From positions 310,001-374,000 of the forward strand of contig NZ_JAKRNM010000005.1 of NCBI RefSeq assembly GCF_022346995.1: a stretch of DNA of 64,000 nt. Direction: 5' to 3'. Shown piece after piece: positions 17,231 through 25,971 of the stretch; the first letter of the stretch is position 1; the number at the start of each line of letters is the position of its first letter. The DNA comes from Paenibacillus sp. ACRRY (GTDB lineage: Bacteria; Bacillota; Bacilli; Paenibacillales; Paenibacillaceae). The position numbers and the translations under genes are program-made. The notes under the pieces are model-generated. The model was not told where the DNA came from. It ran no database searches and was given only the letters and a program-made list of their open reading frames with translations.

Positions 17231-17737
17231 ATGCAAGAGCAGCACCATGGAAACTGGTATGCGGCACGTCTGCGTGTGCGCTATCAAGAGAGTGATCAGA
17301 TGGGTGTGGTCTATCACGCCAACTATTTGAATTGGTTTGAAATCGGTCGAACCGAGATGATTCGCCAAATGGGGTATACATATCGTAAAATGGAGGAACA
17401 GGGGCTACTGCTTCCCGTAACCGGACTGGATGTGAAGTATCATAAGCCAGCAAAGTATGATGATGAGATTATGATACTCACCCGAATTGTTGCATTTAGT
17501 GGTCTGCGATTAAATTATGAGTACGACGTTAGACGCATGACGGAAGACCTTGCTGCACAATTCGGCATTGGAGAACAGGTATGGGCTTCTGATGAATCGC
17601 TTCCGGGAGAACGACTGGTTACAGGCTCTACCCAGCATGTGTGGGTGAATGGAGACTGGAAGCCAGTAAGACTGGATAAAGCCGCCCCTGAGCTCTATAG
17701 CGCACTAGAGAAAGTGTGGTTCTCAGGAAAGGAGTAA
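17231..17737 (+). CDS. acyl-CoA thioesterase, YbgC/FadM-type hot-dog protein
   Basis: 168 residues from the ATG at 17231, chosen because AAGGAGG lies 9 bases before it and overlaps the alternative 17201 frame. The motif RVRYQESDQMGVVYHANYLNWFEIGR is the signature of 4-hydroxybenzoyl-CoA/YbgC thioesterases, with the catalytic Asp in ESDQMG and the following HANY. It hydrolyses acyl-CoA thioesters; the natural substrate is unknown. fxsA follows 6 bases later, so the two form an operon. Confidence 0.85.
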   Translation: MQEQHHGNWYAARLRVRYQESDQMGVVYHANYLNWFEIGRTEMIRQMGYTYRKMEEQGLLLPVTGLDVKYHKPAKYDDEIMILTRIVAFSGLRLNYEYDVRRMTEDLAAQFGIGEQVWASDESLPGERLVTGSTQHVWVNGDWKPVRLDKAAPELYSALEKVWFSGKE

Positions 17738-17743
17738 TGGGTA

Positions 17744-18139
17744 ATGCGAAAATGGATGTGGGCTATATTATTATTCGTTCCGGTTATTGAATTGTTTGGA
17801 TTCATTCTGATGAGTGACTGGATCGGAGCCGGGAAGACATTGCTTCTCATGATTCTCACGTCCTTGATTGGTATAGCGATGCTGCAGTTTGAAGGGCGAA
17901 AAGTACTCGTCGATGCCAAAGCCGAGATGGAACGCGGTAAAGTGCCTGGACGGAAAATGGTAGACGGACTTTTTATTTTTGTGGGTGGTTTCTTGCTGTT
18001 AATTCCAGGGTTTGTTACGGATATCATCGGATTTACCCTGGTATTTCCGTTAACACGTGCTGTGTACCGCTTATTTTTCCTGGGTTGGCTTGAGAAAAAA
18101 ATGAAAAACGGCAGCATCACGTTCTACCGCCGTCCGTAA
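17744..18139 (+). CDS. fxsA: FxsA-family membrane protein
   Basis: 131 residues, ATG at 17744 behind GGAGTAATGGG. Four hydrophobic segments include MWAILLFVPVIELFGFILM, TLLLMILTSLIGIAML and IFVGGFLLLIPGFVTDIIGF; the last (GFLLLIPGFVTDIIG) is the FxsA signature. In E. coli FxsA relieves F-plasmid exclusion of phage T7; its role in Bacillota (YtzA) is unknown. It ends in a bidirectional terminator shared with ytvI. Confidence 0.88.
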   Translation: MRKWMWAILLFVPVIELFGFILMSDWIGAGKTLLLMILTSLIGIAMLQFEGRKVLVDAKAEMERGKVPGRKMVDGLFIFVGGFLLLIPGFVTDIIGFTLVFPLTRAVYRLFFLGWLEKKMKNGSITFYRRP

Positions 18140-18160
18140 TATTGTATTGGTTTATTATTA

Positions 18161-18204
18161 AAGGCTCCTTCTTGCAGATCTTTTTCTGCGGAAGGAGCCT
18201 TTTT
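18161..18204. terminator. bidirectional terminator between fxsA and ytvI
   Basis: AAGGCTCCTTC / GAAGGAGCCTT, an 11-bp stem with a T run on the + strand and As at the opposite end that serve the reverse-strand gene. Confidence 0.88.
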
Positions 18205-18229
18205 GATGGTATTAAAAAATGTACAAAAG

Positions 18230-19348
18230 CTATCGGACCCGCCCATTGATAATGTACGTTCTCAGGTCGCGCAGCACATTCGCACGATTGAATGCATCAA
18301 GGATGACCAAGCTGACAGGACCGATGATTAGGCCGAGTACGCCAAAGAGCTTTAGTCCAACAAACATGCCCACAAGTGTTGCAAGTGGATCCAGACCAAC
18401 ACTGCTTGCGAGCACCTTTGGCTCAATGATCTGTCTCGCAATCAGTACGATGAGATAAACAACCGAAATACCAATTCCCAAATAGAGGTCTCCGTTCATA
18501 AACAGGTAGGCTGCCCATGGAACCATGACCAGTCCAACGCCAAGATAAGGCAGAAGATCAACCAGGCCGATTAGCAGAGCAATGGTGAAAGCAGACTTCA
18601 CCTGTAAGATGAGCAATCCAATCATCACAAATACCGCAGTAATGGAAATCATAATAAGCTGAGCACGGGCATAGCCGAACAGTGCTTTTTTTAGGTCGTT
18701 CCATATGTCTGTGATTGGTTTGCGGATTGAAGAAGGCACCCATCCCGAGACCGTAATGCCGTGGCGGGTCCAGCTTTTGCTAATAAAGAATGTGGAGAGA
18801 AGAACGACAATTAATACGGCTCCCATGTTGGGAAGCGAGGTCAGCAGGCCCAAAATCATATTGAAAAATCCGGTAACCAGATCGCTAACAGCCGTACCTA
18901 CCGTTTCGGTTGTTTTGCTGATATTGCTGTTGATCGTTTCCTGGTAATTAGGATTTTCCTTATAAAATTCGTTAATCTGACCGATCAGGTTCTGGATCGT
19001 ATCGTTTTGGGTCCAGCGGACAAAGGTTTCCTTGATCTCGTCCACATGCAGGTCAAAACTTGTGGTGAGTGATATGACTTCCTTTACCATGCGGGTTACC
19101 GCTGCCGAAAGTATCACAACAATTGCTCCAAAATAAACGATCAAGGAAAGGGTCACGGCTAACCAGCGTGGAAAGTGGGCTTTGTCCTGAAGCAGCTTCA
19201 CCAGTGGATTCATCGCGTAAGCGATAATCCATGCAATAACGAAGGGGTATAGAAGCGGGAACAACAAGTATATGGCAAAGGCGATCAGAACGGTCGCAAT
19301 AATGACCCACAAGCCGCGCAGCAGGCGTTTCATAATAATTCTGTCCAA
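18230..19348 (-). CDS. ytvI: YtvI sporulation integral membrane protein (AI-2E/PerM family)
   Basis: 372 residues, TTG start with AAGGAG 9 bases upstream (the first ATG is five codons in). About eight membrane spans are arranged as in the AI-2E exporter/PerM family: two N-terminal pairs, a long extracytoplasmic region (about 95-150), and C-terminal spans with the family sequence GLVDLLPYLGVGLVMVPWAAY. YtvI of B. subtilis is sporulation associated; the transported species is unknown. It is convergent with fxsA and divergent from citZ. Confidence 0.88.
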   Translation of the reverse strand: MDRIIMKRLLRGLWVIIATVLIAFAIYLLFPLLYPFVIAWIIAYAMNPLVKLLQDKAHFPRWLAVTLSLIVYFGAIVVILSAAVTRMVKEVISLTTSFDLHVDEIKETFVRWTQNDTIQNLIGQINEFYKENPNYQETINSNISKTTETVGTAVSDLVTGFFNMILGLLTSLPNMGAVLIVVLLSTFFISKSWTRHGITVSGWVPSSIRKPITDIWNDLKKALFGYARAQLIMISITAVFVMIGLLILQVKSAFTIALLIGLVDLLPYLGVGLVMVPWAAYLFMNGDLYLGIGISVVYLIVLIARQIIEPKVLASSVGLDPLATLVGMFVGLKLFGVLGLIIGPVSLVILDAFNRANVLRDLRTYIINGRVR

Positions 19349-19817
19349 ACGTCACGTCTCCTTCTAACAATTTCGATCAGCATAGAAGCTATCTAGTTAA
19401 TATAGAGCAATTGCAGCGTTTTGAAACGTTTGCTTGGCCTGCCAAGGTGCATTTATTTTCTTTTGCCTAGAGTATGCCAGAACACACGGATATATAGCAA
19501 TATTCATGGAGCAGACGCACAGAATTATATAAATAGGATAAAATGTCAACCTTGTTTTTGTAAAGGCTTTCAAAAATGATTTATAGGCGTGATAAAGAAG
19601 TTTGATGTGCGAATGGCCTTTCGTGATGTTCACATAACCGACAAAATCCAGTATGATGTTATAAGGAAATACCGATTGACAGATAAGAAACCCGAATTTT
19701 GACGGTTTTACTATTTAATGAAATGTAAATGTTTTCAACACCAATTATTATGCTATTCTAAGAGCTTCATCATGCTTTGTGGTTTCTTGATTTCGTTTAT
19801 TAAAGGAGAGATGTAAT
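19349..19817. promoter_or_regulatory. ytvI-citZ intergenic region with a citZ promoter candidate
   Basis: 469 AT-rich bases without a supported gene. For citZ, TTTTCA (19732-19737), a 16-base spacer and TATTCT (19754-19759) with an extended TGC make a reasonable sigma-A promoter about 60 bases upstream of the ATG. A cre-like element, TGAAACGTTTGC (19419-19430), differs from the CcpA consensus by a one-base deletion and is not convincing. Confidence 0.45.
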
Positions 19818-20930
19818 ATGACAGCTACCAAAGGTCTGGAAGGCATCGTTGCAACAACCTCTTCGATCAGTTCCATTGTAGACGGTGTACTTACATACCG
19901 TGGCTACAATATCGACGATTTGGCTGAACACGCAAGCTTTGAAGAAGTTGCTTATTTGCTGTGGTTTGGCAAATTGCCCAATACGGATGAATTGAAATCC
20001 CTTCGTAAAAGCCTGAGCGATTACGCGCCGATTCCGAGCGAGTTGATTGCACAAATCCAATTGTATCCGAAAAACATGAGTACCATGGCAGCACTGCGTT
20101 CTGCAATATCCGCACTGGGACTGTATGATGAGCAGGCTGACGAGATGACAGCTGAAGCTAATGAAAATAAAGCGGTCAAATTGCAAGCTCAATTGCCAAC
20201 CATTGTGGCAGCCATCGCCCGCATCCGTCAGGGAAAAGAGCCTGTGGCTCCTAAAGAAGGCGTTTCCATCGCTGAGAACTTCCTGTATATGATGACAGGT
20301 GAAGAACCTTCCGATACGGCAGTTAAAGCGCTGGATCAGGCTCTGGTTCTGCATGCGGATCATGAACTGAATGCTTCGACGTTTGCAGCACGGGTAACCG
20401 TAGCTACGCTCTCCGACATTTATTCAGGCGTAACTTCCGCTATTGGCGCACTGAAGGGACCTCTGCATGGTGGTGCGAACGAAGCCGTCATGAAAATGTT
20501 GAATGAGATCGGCACGCCGGATCGCCTGGAAGCTGCTATTCAGGAGAAGCTGAACAATCGTGAGAAAATCATGGGCTTCGGACACCGTGTATACAAAAAC
20601 GGTGATCCACGTGCCAAACACTTGCAGAAGATGTCCAAAGAGCTGGGTAGCATGAACAATGACACCCGCCTTTATGAGATGTCTGTGAAGATTGAAGAAC
20701 TGGTTACCGGGCAAAAAGGGTTGAAGCCGAATGTCGATTTCTATTCCGCTTCCGTGTATACCCAGCTGGGTATCGAACAGGAACTGTTCACCCCGATCTT
20801 TGCCATCAGCCGGGTATCCGGATGGACAGCTCATATTCTGGAGCAGCTCGCGGATAACCGCATTATTCGTCCGCGTGCAGAATATACAGGTCCAACAGAT
20901 CAGCGTTACATTTCAGTTGAGCTTCGCTAA
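19818..20930 (+). CDS. citZ: citrate synthase
   Basis: 370 residues, ATG behind AAAGGAGAG. The motifs are LVLHADHELNASTFAAR, KGPLHGGANEAVM, MGFGHRVYKNGDPRA and NVDFYSASVY, giving the three catalytic residues His, His and Asp. It condenses acetyl-CoA and oxaloacetate at the entry to the TCA cycle. Length fits the Gram-positive type II CitZ/CitA. It is first in citZ-icd-mdh, the same order as in B. subtilis. Confidence 0.96.
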   Translation: MTATKGLEGIVATTSSISSIVDGVLTYRGYNIDDLAEHASFEEVAYLLWFGKLPNTDELKSLRKSLSDYAPIPSELIAQIQLYPKNMSTMAALRSAISALGLYDEQADEMTAEANENKAVKLQAQLPTIVAAIARIRQGKEPVAPKEGVSIAENFLYMMTGEEPSDTAVKALDQALVLHADHELNASTFAARVTVATLSDIYSGVTSAIGALKGPLHGGANEAVMKMLNEIGTPDRLEAAIQEKLNNREKIMGFGHRVYKNGDPRAKHLQKMSKELGSMNNDTRLYEMSVKIEELVTGQKGLKPNVDFYSASVYTQLGIEQELFTPIFAISRVSGWTAHILEQLADNRIIRPRAEYTGPTDQRYISVELR

Positions 20931-20965
20931 TAGACTGAAAACCAGTATAATAAACTGGATGGGGT

Positions 20966-21046
20966 GAAGGGTCCCAAAAACTGGCTACAAGGCTAGTCAG
21001 ACATCAAGACCCTTCCTTCGATAAGACAAGCGGTATCATGATACCG
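20966..21046 (+). promoter_or_regulatory. structured citZ-icd intergenic element
   Basis: Outer 8-bp stem GAAGGGTC (20966-20973) / GACCCTTC (21008-21015) encloses an inner stem CTGGCTA/TAGTCAG (20981-20987, 20994-21000). Fifteen bases later comes a perfect 16-bp palindrome, CGGTATCATGATACCG (21031-21046). No long T run follows, so it is either RNA-level control or processing between citZ and icd, or a DNA operator. Confidence 0.5.
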
Positions 21047-21074
21047 GAATTATACCAACACTCAAGGAGGAATT

Positions 21075-22373
21075 ATGATTATGAAATTAGAAAAATTCGC
21101 TCATCCAACTGAAGGGGAAAAAATTCAGATTGATAACGGAACACTGCAAGTGCCTAATAACCCGATCATTCCTTTCATCGAAGGTGACGGTACAGGCCGC
21201 GACATCTGGAAAGCTTCCAAGCGTGTATTGGATGCAGCTGTTGAAAAAGCTTATGATGGCAGCAAAAAAATTGCATGGTATGAAGTGTTTGCTGGTGAGA
21301 AAGCATTCAATACATACGGTGAGTGGTTGCCAAATGATACGCTTGAGGCGATTCGCGAGTATATCGTAGCCATCAAAGGACCTCTGACAACGCCTATCGG
21401 TGGCGGAATTCGTTCCCTGAACGTAGCATTGCGTCAAGAGCTTGACTTGTACACTTGCCTGCGTCCTGTACGCTACTTCGACGGAGTACCTTCTCCGGTT
21501 AAACGTCCGGAACTGGTAGATATGGTCATTTTCCGTGAGAATACAGAAGATATCTACGCAGGTATCGAGTATGCTGAAGGTTCCGATGAAGTGAAAAAAG
21601 TAATTCAGTTCCTGCAACAGGAAATGGGCGTTAACAAAATCCGTTTCCCTGAAACTTCAGGTATCGGTATCAAGCCAGTATCCTCCGAAGGTTCCAAACG
21701 TCTGGTACGTGCAGCCGTTCAATACGCCATCGATCACAACCGTAAGAGCGTGACATTGGTACACAAAGGCAACATCATGAAATTTACTGAAGGTGCCTTC
21801 AAAAACTGGGGTTATGAAGTAGCTGAGGAAGAATTCGGCGATAAAGTGTTCACTTGGGCACAGTACGATATCATCAAGGAAAAAGAAGGTACGGATGCAG
21901 CGAATGCAGCTCAAAAAGCAGCTGAAGATGCGGGTAAAATCATCGTTAAAGATGCGATTGCCGACATTGCTCTGCAACAAGTATTGACTCGTCCAGGCGA
22001 GTTCGATGTTATTGCTACATTGAACCTGAACGGTGACTACCTGTCCGATGCACTTGCTGCACAAGTTGGTGGTATCGGTATCGCTCCAGGAGCGAACATC
22101 AACTATGTAACAGGACATGCGATCTTCGAAGCTACACACGGTACTGCACCTAAATATGCGGACAAAGACGTCGTGAACCCTGGTTCCGTTATCCTGTCCG
22201 GCGTTATGTTGCTTGAGCACCTGGGATGGCAAGAAGCAGCAAACCTGATCTACAAAGGTATGGAAACTTCCATCAACAATAAAACCGTAACATATGACTT
22301 CGCACGTCTGATGGATGGTGCTACTGAAGTTAAATGCTCTGAGTTCGCTGATCAAATCATTAAAAACCTGTAA
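21075..22373 (+). CDS. icd: NADP-dependent isocitrate dehydrogenase
   Basis: 432 residues; AAGGAGG fits the ATG at 21075 or the in-frame ATG at 21081. NNPIIPFIEGDGTGRDIW, the substrate loop GGIRSLNVALRQELDLYTCLRPVRYF (with the regulatory Ser in RSLNV), VHKGNIMKFTEGAFKNWGYE and the coenzyme segment HGTAPKYADKDVVNPGSVI mark a prokaryotic NADP-type enzyme. It makes 2-oxoglutarate from isocitrate. It ends 15 bases before mdh. Confidence 0.95.
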   Translation: MIMKLEKFAHPTEGEKIQIDNGTLQVPNNPIIPFIEGDGTGRDIWKASKRVLDAAVEKAYDGSKKIAWYEVFAGEKAFNTYGEWLPNDTLEAIREYIVAIKGPLTTPIGGGIRSLNVALRQELDLYTCLRPVRYFDGVPSPVKRPELVDMVIFRENTEDIYAGIEYAEGSDEVKKVIQFLQQEMGVNKIRFPETSGIGIKPVSSEGSKRLVRAAVQYAIDHNRKSVTLVHKGNIMKFTEGAFKNWGYEVAEEEFGDKVFTWAQYDIIKEKEGTDAANAAQKAAEDAGKIIVKDAIADIALQQVLTRPGEFDVIATLNLNGDYLSDALAAQVGGIGIAPGANINYVTGHAIFEATHGTAPKYADKDVVNPGSVILSGVMLLEHLGWQEAANLIYKGMETSINNKTVTYDFARLMDGATEVKCSEFADQIIKNL

Positions 22374-22388
22374 GGGGAGTTGAGAGGC

Positions 22389-23330
22389 ATGACTATTCAG
22401 CGCAAAAAAATCACAGTAGTCGGTGCCGGATTTACCGGAGCAACTACAGCTCTAATGCTTGCTCAAAAGGAGCTTGGAGATGTTGTGCTGGTTGATATTC
22501 CTCAATTGGAAAACCCGACTAAAGGTAAAGCACTCGATATGCTGGAGGCGAGCCCTGTTCAAGGCTTTGACAGCAATATCGTCGGAACTTCAAACTACGA
22601 AGATGCGGCAGGTTCAGACATTGTGATTATCACTGCAGGTATTGCCCGCAAGCCGGGAATGAGCCGTGATGATCTGGTGAATACCAACGCTGGAATCGTG
22701 AAGTCCGTGTGTGAAAATGTGAAAAAATATTGCCCTGATTCCATCGTCATTATTCTGAGTAACCCGGTAGATGCGATGACTTATGCTGCATACAAAACAC
22801 TAGGATTTCCTAAAAACCGAGTTATCGGCCAGTCCGGTGTCCTGGATACGGCGCGTTATTGCACATTCATTGCGCAAGAGCTGAATGTTTCCGTTGAGGA
22901 TGTTCGTGGTTTCGTTCTTGGTGGCCACGGAGACGACATGGTACCACTTGTTCGTTATTCGAGCGTTGGTGGTATTCCAATCGATACATTGATTCCGGCA
23001 GATCGCATTGAATCCATCGTACAACGCACACGAGTTGGCGGCGGTGAAATAGTCAATCTGCTGGGTAACGGAAGTGCCTATTATGCCCCTGCAGCTTCAC
23101 TGGTTCAGATGACCGAGGCCATTTTGAAGGACAAAAAACGGATCATCCCAGTGATTGCTTACTTGGAAGGCGAGTATGGTTATAACGATTTGTTCCTCGG
23201 TGTGCCAACCATTCTGGGTGGTAACGGGATTGAGAAAGTATTTGAACTCGAGCTCACACCTGAAGAAAAGGCGGGACTCGACAAATCTGCGGATTCTGTT
23301 CGAAACGTCATTTCAGTCGTGACCATATAA
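22389..23330 (+). CDS. mdh: malate dehydrogenase
   Basis: 313 residues from the ATG at 22389, with GAGAGG before it; a TTG three codons upstream is possible. The Rossmann start is KKITVVGAGFTGATTA, with Asp in VLVDIPQ selecting NAD. Catalytic features are ITAGIARKPGMSRDDL (mobile loop Arg), SNPVDAMTY and LGGHGDDMVPLVRY (catalytic His). It belongs to the LDH-like Mdh group. Oxidises malate to oxaloacetate, completing the citZ-icd-mdh operon before a strong terminator. Confidence 0.95.
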   Translation: MTIQRKKITVVGAGFTGATTALMLAQKELGDVVLVDIPQLENPTKGKALDMLEASPVQGFDSNIVGTSNYEDAAGSDIVIITAGIARKPGMSRDDLVNTNAGIVKSVCENVKKYCPDSIVIILSNPVDAMTYAAYKTLGFPKNRVIGQSGVLDTARYCTFIAQELNVSVEDVRGFVLGGHGDDMVPLVRYSSVGGIPIDTLIPADRIESIVQRTRVGGGEIVNLLGNGSAYYAPAASLVQMTEAILKDKKRIIPVIAYLEGEYGYNDLFLGVPTILGGNGIEKVFELELTPEEKAGLDKSADSVRNVISVVTI

Positions 23331-23360
23331 GTTTGAAAACTTCTTGAACACGAAAAGTGA

Positions 23361-23398
23361 GAAAACCTCCGGAAACCCGGAGGTTTTCTTTTCTTTGG
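23361..23398 (+). terminator. citZ-icd-mdh operon terminator
   Basis: Perfect 12-bp stem GAAAACCTCCGG / CCGGAGGTTTTC with a four-base loop, then TTTTCTTT. Confidence 0.93.
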
Positions 23399-23464
23399 AT
23401 AAGTTCCCCAGTATAATGGGATGTGATGTATAGCACACTGAAAATGTTGAGGAGGATGGAAATT

Positions 23465-23890
23465 TTGACAATGATTATGTATTTGCTCCATATCATCGGA
23501 GCGCTATCCATGGGGTTCTATCTGATCTTGCCGTTCGTCGTTGGTAAGATCCGCACGTTGAATGCTGCGGCACAGGAAGGCGCATTTACATCGGTTCGTT
23601 CATTGAACCGCATCGCCCAGTATGGGTTGGTTATCCAGCTTCTCACAGGGGGATACCTCATGACGAAGGGGGAATATTCCCACCTGTGGATGGGTGTCGT
23701 TGTTGTTCTATTGCTTGCCATTGCTGCCATTGGCGGTATTATGGGTAAACCGCTGCGTCTCGCAGCAGAAGGTGTAAAAAGCAACCGTGATGTGAGCCCG
23801 GAGCAGGGCAAGATTCGTACGTTCAGTACAATCCTGGCTGTCCTCTTGCTCATTATGGTTTATCTTATGGTTGATCGCACGATAATCTAA
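23465..23890 (+). CDS. four-helix integral membrane protein of unknown function
   Basis: About 141 residues from a TTG at 23465, the in-frame start best spaced (9 bases) behind GAGGAGG; ATG at 23471 is the alternative. Four hydrophobic segments (MIMYLLHIIGALSMGFYLIL, AQYGLVIQLLTGGYLM, MGVVVVLLLAIAAIGGIMG, ILAVLLLIMVYLMV) with a basic loop. A resemblance to small predicted membrane proteins of the DUF2269 kind is possible but not secure. It stands alone between two terminators. Confidence 0.65.
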   Translation: MTMIMYLLHIIGALSMGFYLILPFVVGKIRTLNAAAQEGAFTSVRSLNRIAQYGLVIQLLTGGYLMTKGEYSHLWMGVVVVLLLAIAAIGGIMGKPLRLAAEGVKSNRDVSPEQGKIRTFSTILAVLLLIMVYLMVDRTII

Positions 23891-23996
23891 CTATTCATCT
23901 GCAAGATTGTTGTTCGATACAGTCTGTTAACCAGAATCTAAAACGCTTGCATAAAATGCGGGTAGACAAGCCCGACCAGGTAAATAGTGTAGTAAT

Positions 23997-24029
23997 AAAA
24001 ATAGACAACCCATAGGGCTGTCTATTTTT
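23997..24029. terminator. bidirectional terminator before the GGDEF gene
   Basis: AAAAATAGACA / TGTCTATTTTT arms around ACCCATAGGGC, with T runs on both strands, between convergent genes. Confidence 0.82.
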
Positions 24030-24048
24030 ATTTGCTTAACATATTGGA

Positions 24049-25608
24049 TTAGGCAAGGCTGACGGAATGAGCAAATACAGCGTTGCGTCCATTTCGTTTG
24101 GACTCGTATAATGCACTATCAGCATCCCGAAGCAAGGATTCAAGTGAATCCGTTTCACTCCTATATTGGGCAACGCCAAAGCTTGAAGTAATGGGCACAA
24201 GATTCCTCTCCACATGAAGAGGGTCATTCAGCAAAGCCACACGTAACTGCTCGGCTAGCCGCTTTCCATCCTGAAGAGCTGCATTCGGCAGGGCAATGAC
24301 AAATTCCTCTCCGCCATACCGGGCGAACACCATTTCAGAGTTCAAATAACGATTGCATACGGAGACGACGTGAACAAGGGCCTGATCCCCAACTTCGTGT
24401 CCATAGGTGTCGTTGATTCGTTTGAAATGATCGATATCAAATAGAATAAAAGTTGCGGGCTGATGGCTAAGCTGTGCTTCGTTCAGTATTTCACGGCCTT
24501 TATGCAGGAATTGCGTTCGATTGTATATTTTGGTCAAACCGTCGAAATAAGCGAGCTGCTTCAATTGTTCTTGCAGAAATCGCTGCTCCGTAATATCGAT
24601 CAGCATGATCAGACTTCCAACGGCCTCTCCGTTCTTGTTATACACATAAGATGTTCTGACCTGATAACAGACCGTCTGCCCATGCAGCTGCCAATAAAGA
24701 TCAGTCTGCAGGCCTTCTCTTCCGTATTCCACGGGAAAAGTCTCACCGGCCAGTGAAAGCCAGATATCATTCAGCGGCTGTCCAACCATACTTGTCTCAA
24801 GTTCAGGCAGCATACCACGCAGCGCTTTGTTGTAATCGACTAGACGATTCCACCCATCAAGAACAATAACCCCCTCGCGCATGCTCTCAAAGATACTGTC
24901 TTTGGCAATAGGAACGATGGTCAATAGACGAGAAGACAGGATTGCCCAGATGTACATGGATGAAGTGACACACATGAGTACCGGGACGGGATCCATTCCT
25001 CCTGGCGTCAGTCCCATTAAGTAGAGAAAGGCACCTGTCATCGGTATCAATTGAGAAGTAATCAATGTAAGCAGCTGACGGCGATACATTTTCTTGGTGT
25101 GTTTCCATTGCGCAATCAGGATCAGACACGCACATAACAGACATGAAAACGTAAATGCTCCGTGAACAACATACCATTGACCAGCAGCAATATCCATCAG
25201 AGGAACAGAACTATCCGTTCGAAGCCATACTTTTTTGTAGAACAAATGGTGATAGTCATTGGTTGCAACCATAAAGAGCGTAATCGTCGGAATGACGAAC
25301 AGCGCTGCAGTAGCCTTTTTCGATAATGACTTTCCCGTGTACTGGATCATCAGGATCAAGCCGAGGGAGGCTGAGAAAGGCATGCCCATGTACTCCACTA
25401 CCGTCCAGAATTTCATTTGTTCCAGTGTATTACTGGCGAGCTCAATGGCATAACCAAAGGTATAAACGGATAAGGCAGCCGTATAGAGCATAAACACGTT
25501 GGCTCTTGAAATTTCTGCTCTTCTAAAATAGGTGTATACACACAAAAAAACATTCAGGACGGCTGAAGTGGTGACAAGGGATATATAAGCGTTAATGTGC
25601 GATTCCAT
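24049..25608 (-). CDS. membrane PAS-GGDEF diguanylate cyclase
   Basis: 519 residues, ATG with GGAG 7 bases upstream. Seven membrane helices occupy about 1-225 and resemble the 7TM sensor of some histidine kinases (VEYMGMPFSASLGLILMIQYTG). A PAS domain follows (about 235-345, MREGVIVLDGWNRLVDYN), then GGDEF (about 355-519) with FDIDHFKRINDTYGHEVGD and GGEEF at about 432-436. The full active site predicts cyclic-di-GMP synthesis from two GTP. The inhibitory RxxD site is absent (NSEM occupies that position), so product feedback is probably lacking. Single gene, divergent from the SDR gene. Confidence 0.9.
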   Translation of the reverse strand: MESHINAYISLVTTSAVLNVFLCVYTYFRRAEISRANVFMLYTAALSVYTFGYAIELASNTLEQMKFWTVVEYMGMPFSASLGLILMIQYTGKSLSKKATAALFVIPTITLFMVATNDYHHLFYKKVWLRTDSSVPLMDIAAGQWYVVHGAFTFSCLLCACLILIAQWKHTKKMYRRQLLTLITSQLIPMTGAFLYLMGLTPGGMDPVPVLMCVTSSMYIWAILSSRLLTIVPIAKDSIFESMREGVIVLDGWNRLVDYNKALRGMLPELETSMVGQPLNDIWLSLAGETFPVEYGREGLQTDLYWQLHGQTVCYQVRTSYVYNKNGEAVGSLIMLIDITEQRFLQEQLKQLAYFDGLTKIYNRTQFLHKGREILNEAQLSHQPATFILFDIDHFKRINDTYGHEVGDQALVHVVSVCNRYLNSEMVFARYGGEEFVIALPNAALQDGKRLAEQLRVALLNDPLHVERNLVPITSSFGVAQYRSETDSLESLLRDADSALYESKRNGRNAVFAHSVSLA

Positions 25609-25971
25609 TGTTTGGCTCCATGTCAGATTGAGAATCTGTTATTTGAGATGCTTGGTCGAACGCAGGATATGTACCGGGTATAAGGTACTAAAATCACATT
25701 TGTATACTGTACATTGTACATCAGCCCAAGCGGCATAGGAATACAATTTGTGTCTTGAAACGGGGCATTATTGAAAATTAATCGAAATTTCATACAATCT
25801 ACAATTCATAATTTTTTCTGTTTGACCTCCAAAAGAGAGTGGTAAGTAAGTATCGAGACAGCCGTAGTGAGTTTTGGATGATGTCAGCTGCAGCAGGAAT
25901 AATCTGCACTGTTCATGCCATCCTACAGAATGAGAAGTTTACAGCCATTCATTTTGAGAGGAGAATGTGAA
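25609..25971. promoter_or_regulatory. intergenic region with a promoter candidate for the SDR gene
   Basis: TTGAAA (25771-25776), a 16-base spacer and TACAAT (25793-25798) form a good sigma-A promoter, leaving a leader of about 165 bases. TGTACA-T-TGTACA (about 25708-25720) is a short direct/inverted repeat of unknown meaning. No sigma-B promoter was convincing. No gene is supported here. Confidence 0.45.

Noticed and set aside
19419..19432. CcpA (cre) site near citZ
   Set aside because: TGAAACGTTTGC needs a one-base gap to fit the consensus and lies 390 bases from the gene.
19397..19633. 78-codon reverse frame in the ytvI-citZ gap
   Set aside because: GTG start without ribosome site, unconvincing composition, and it lies in a regulatory gap.
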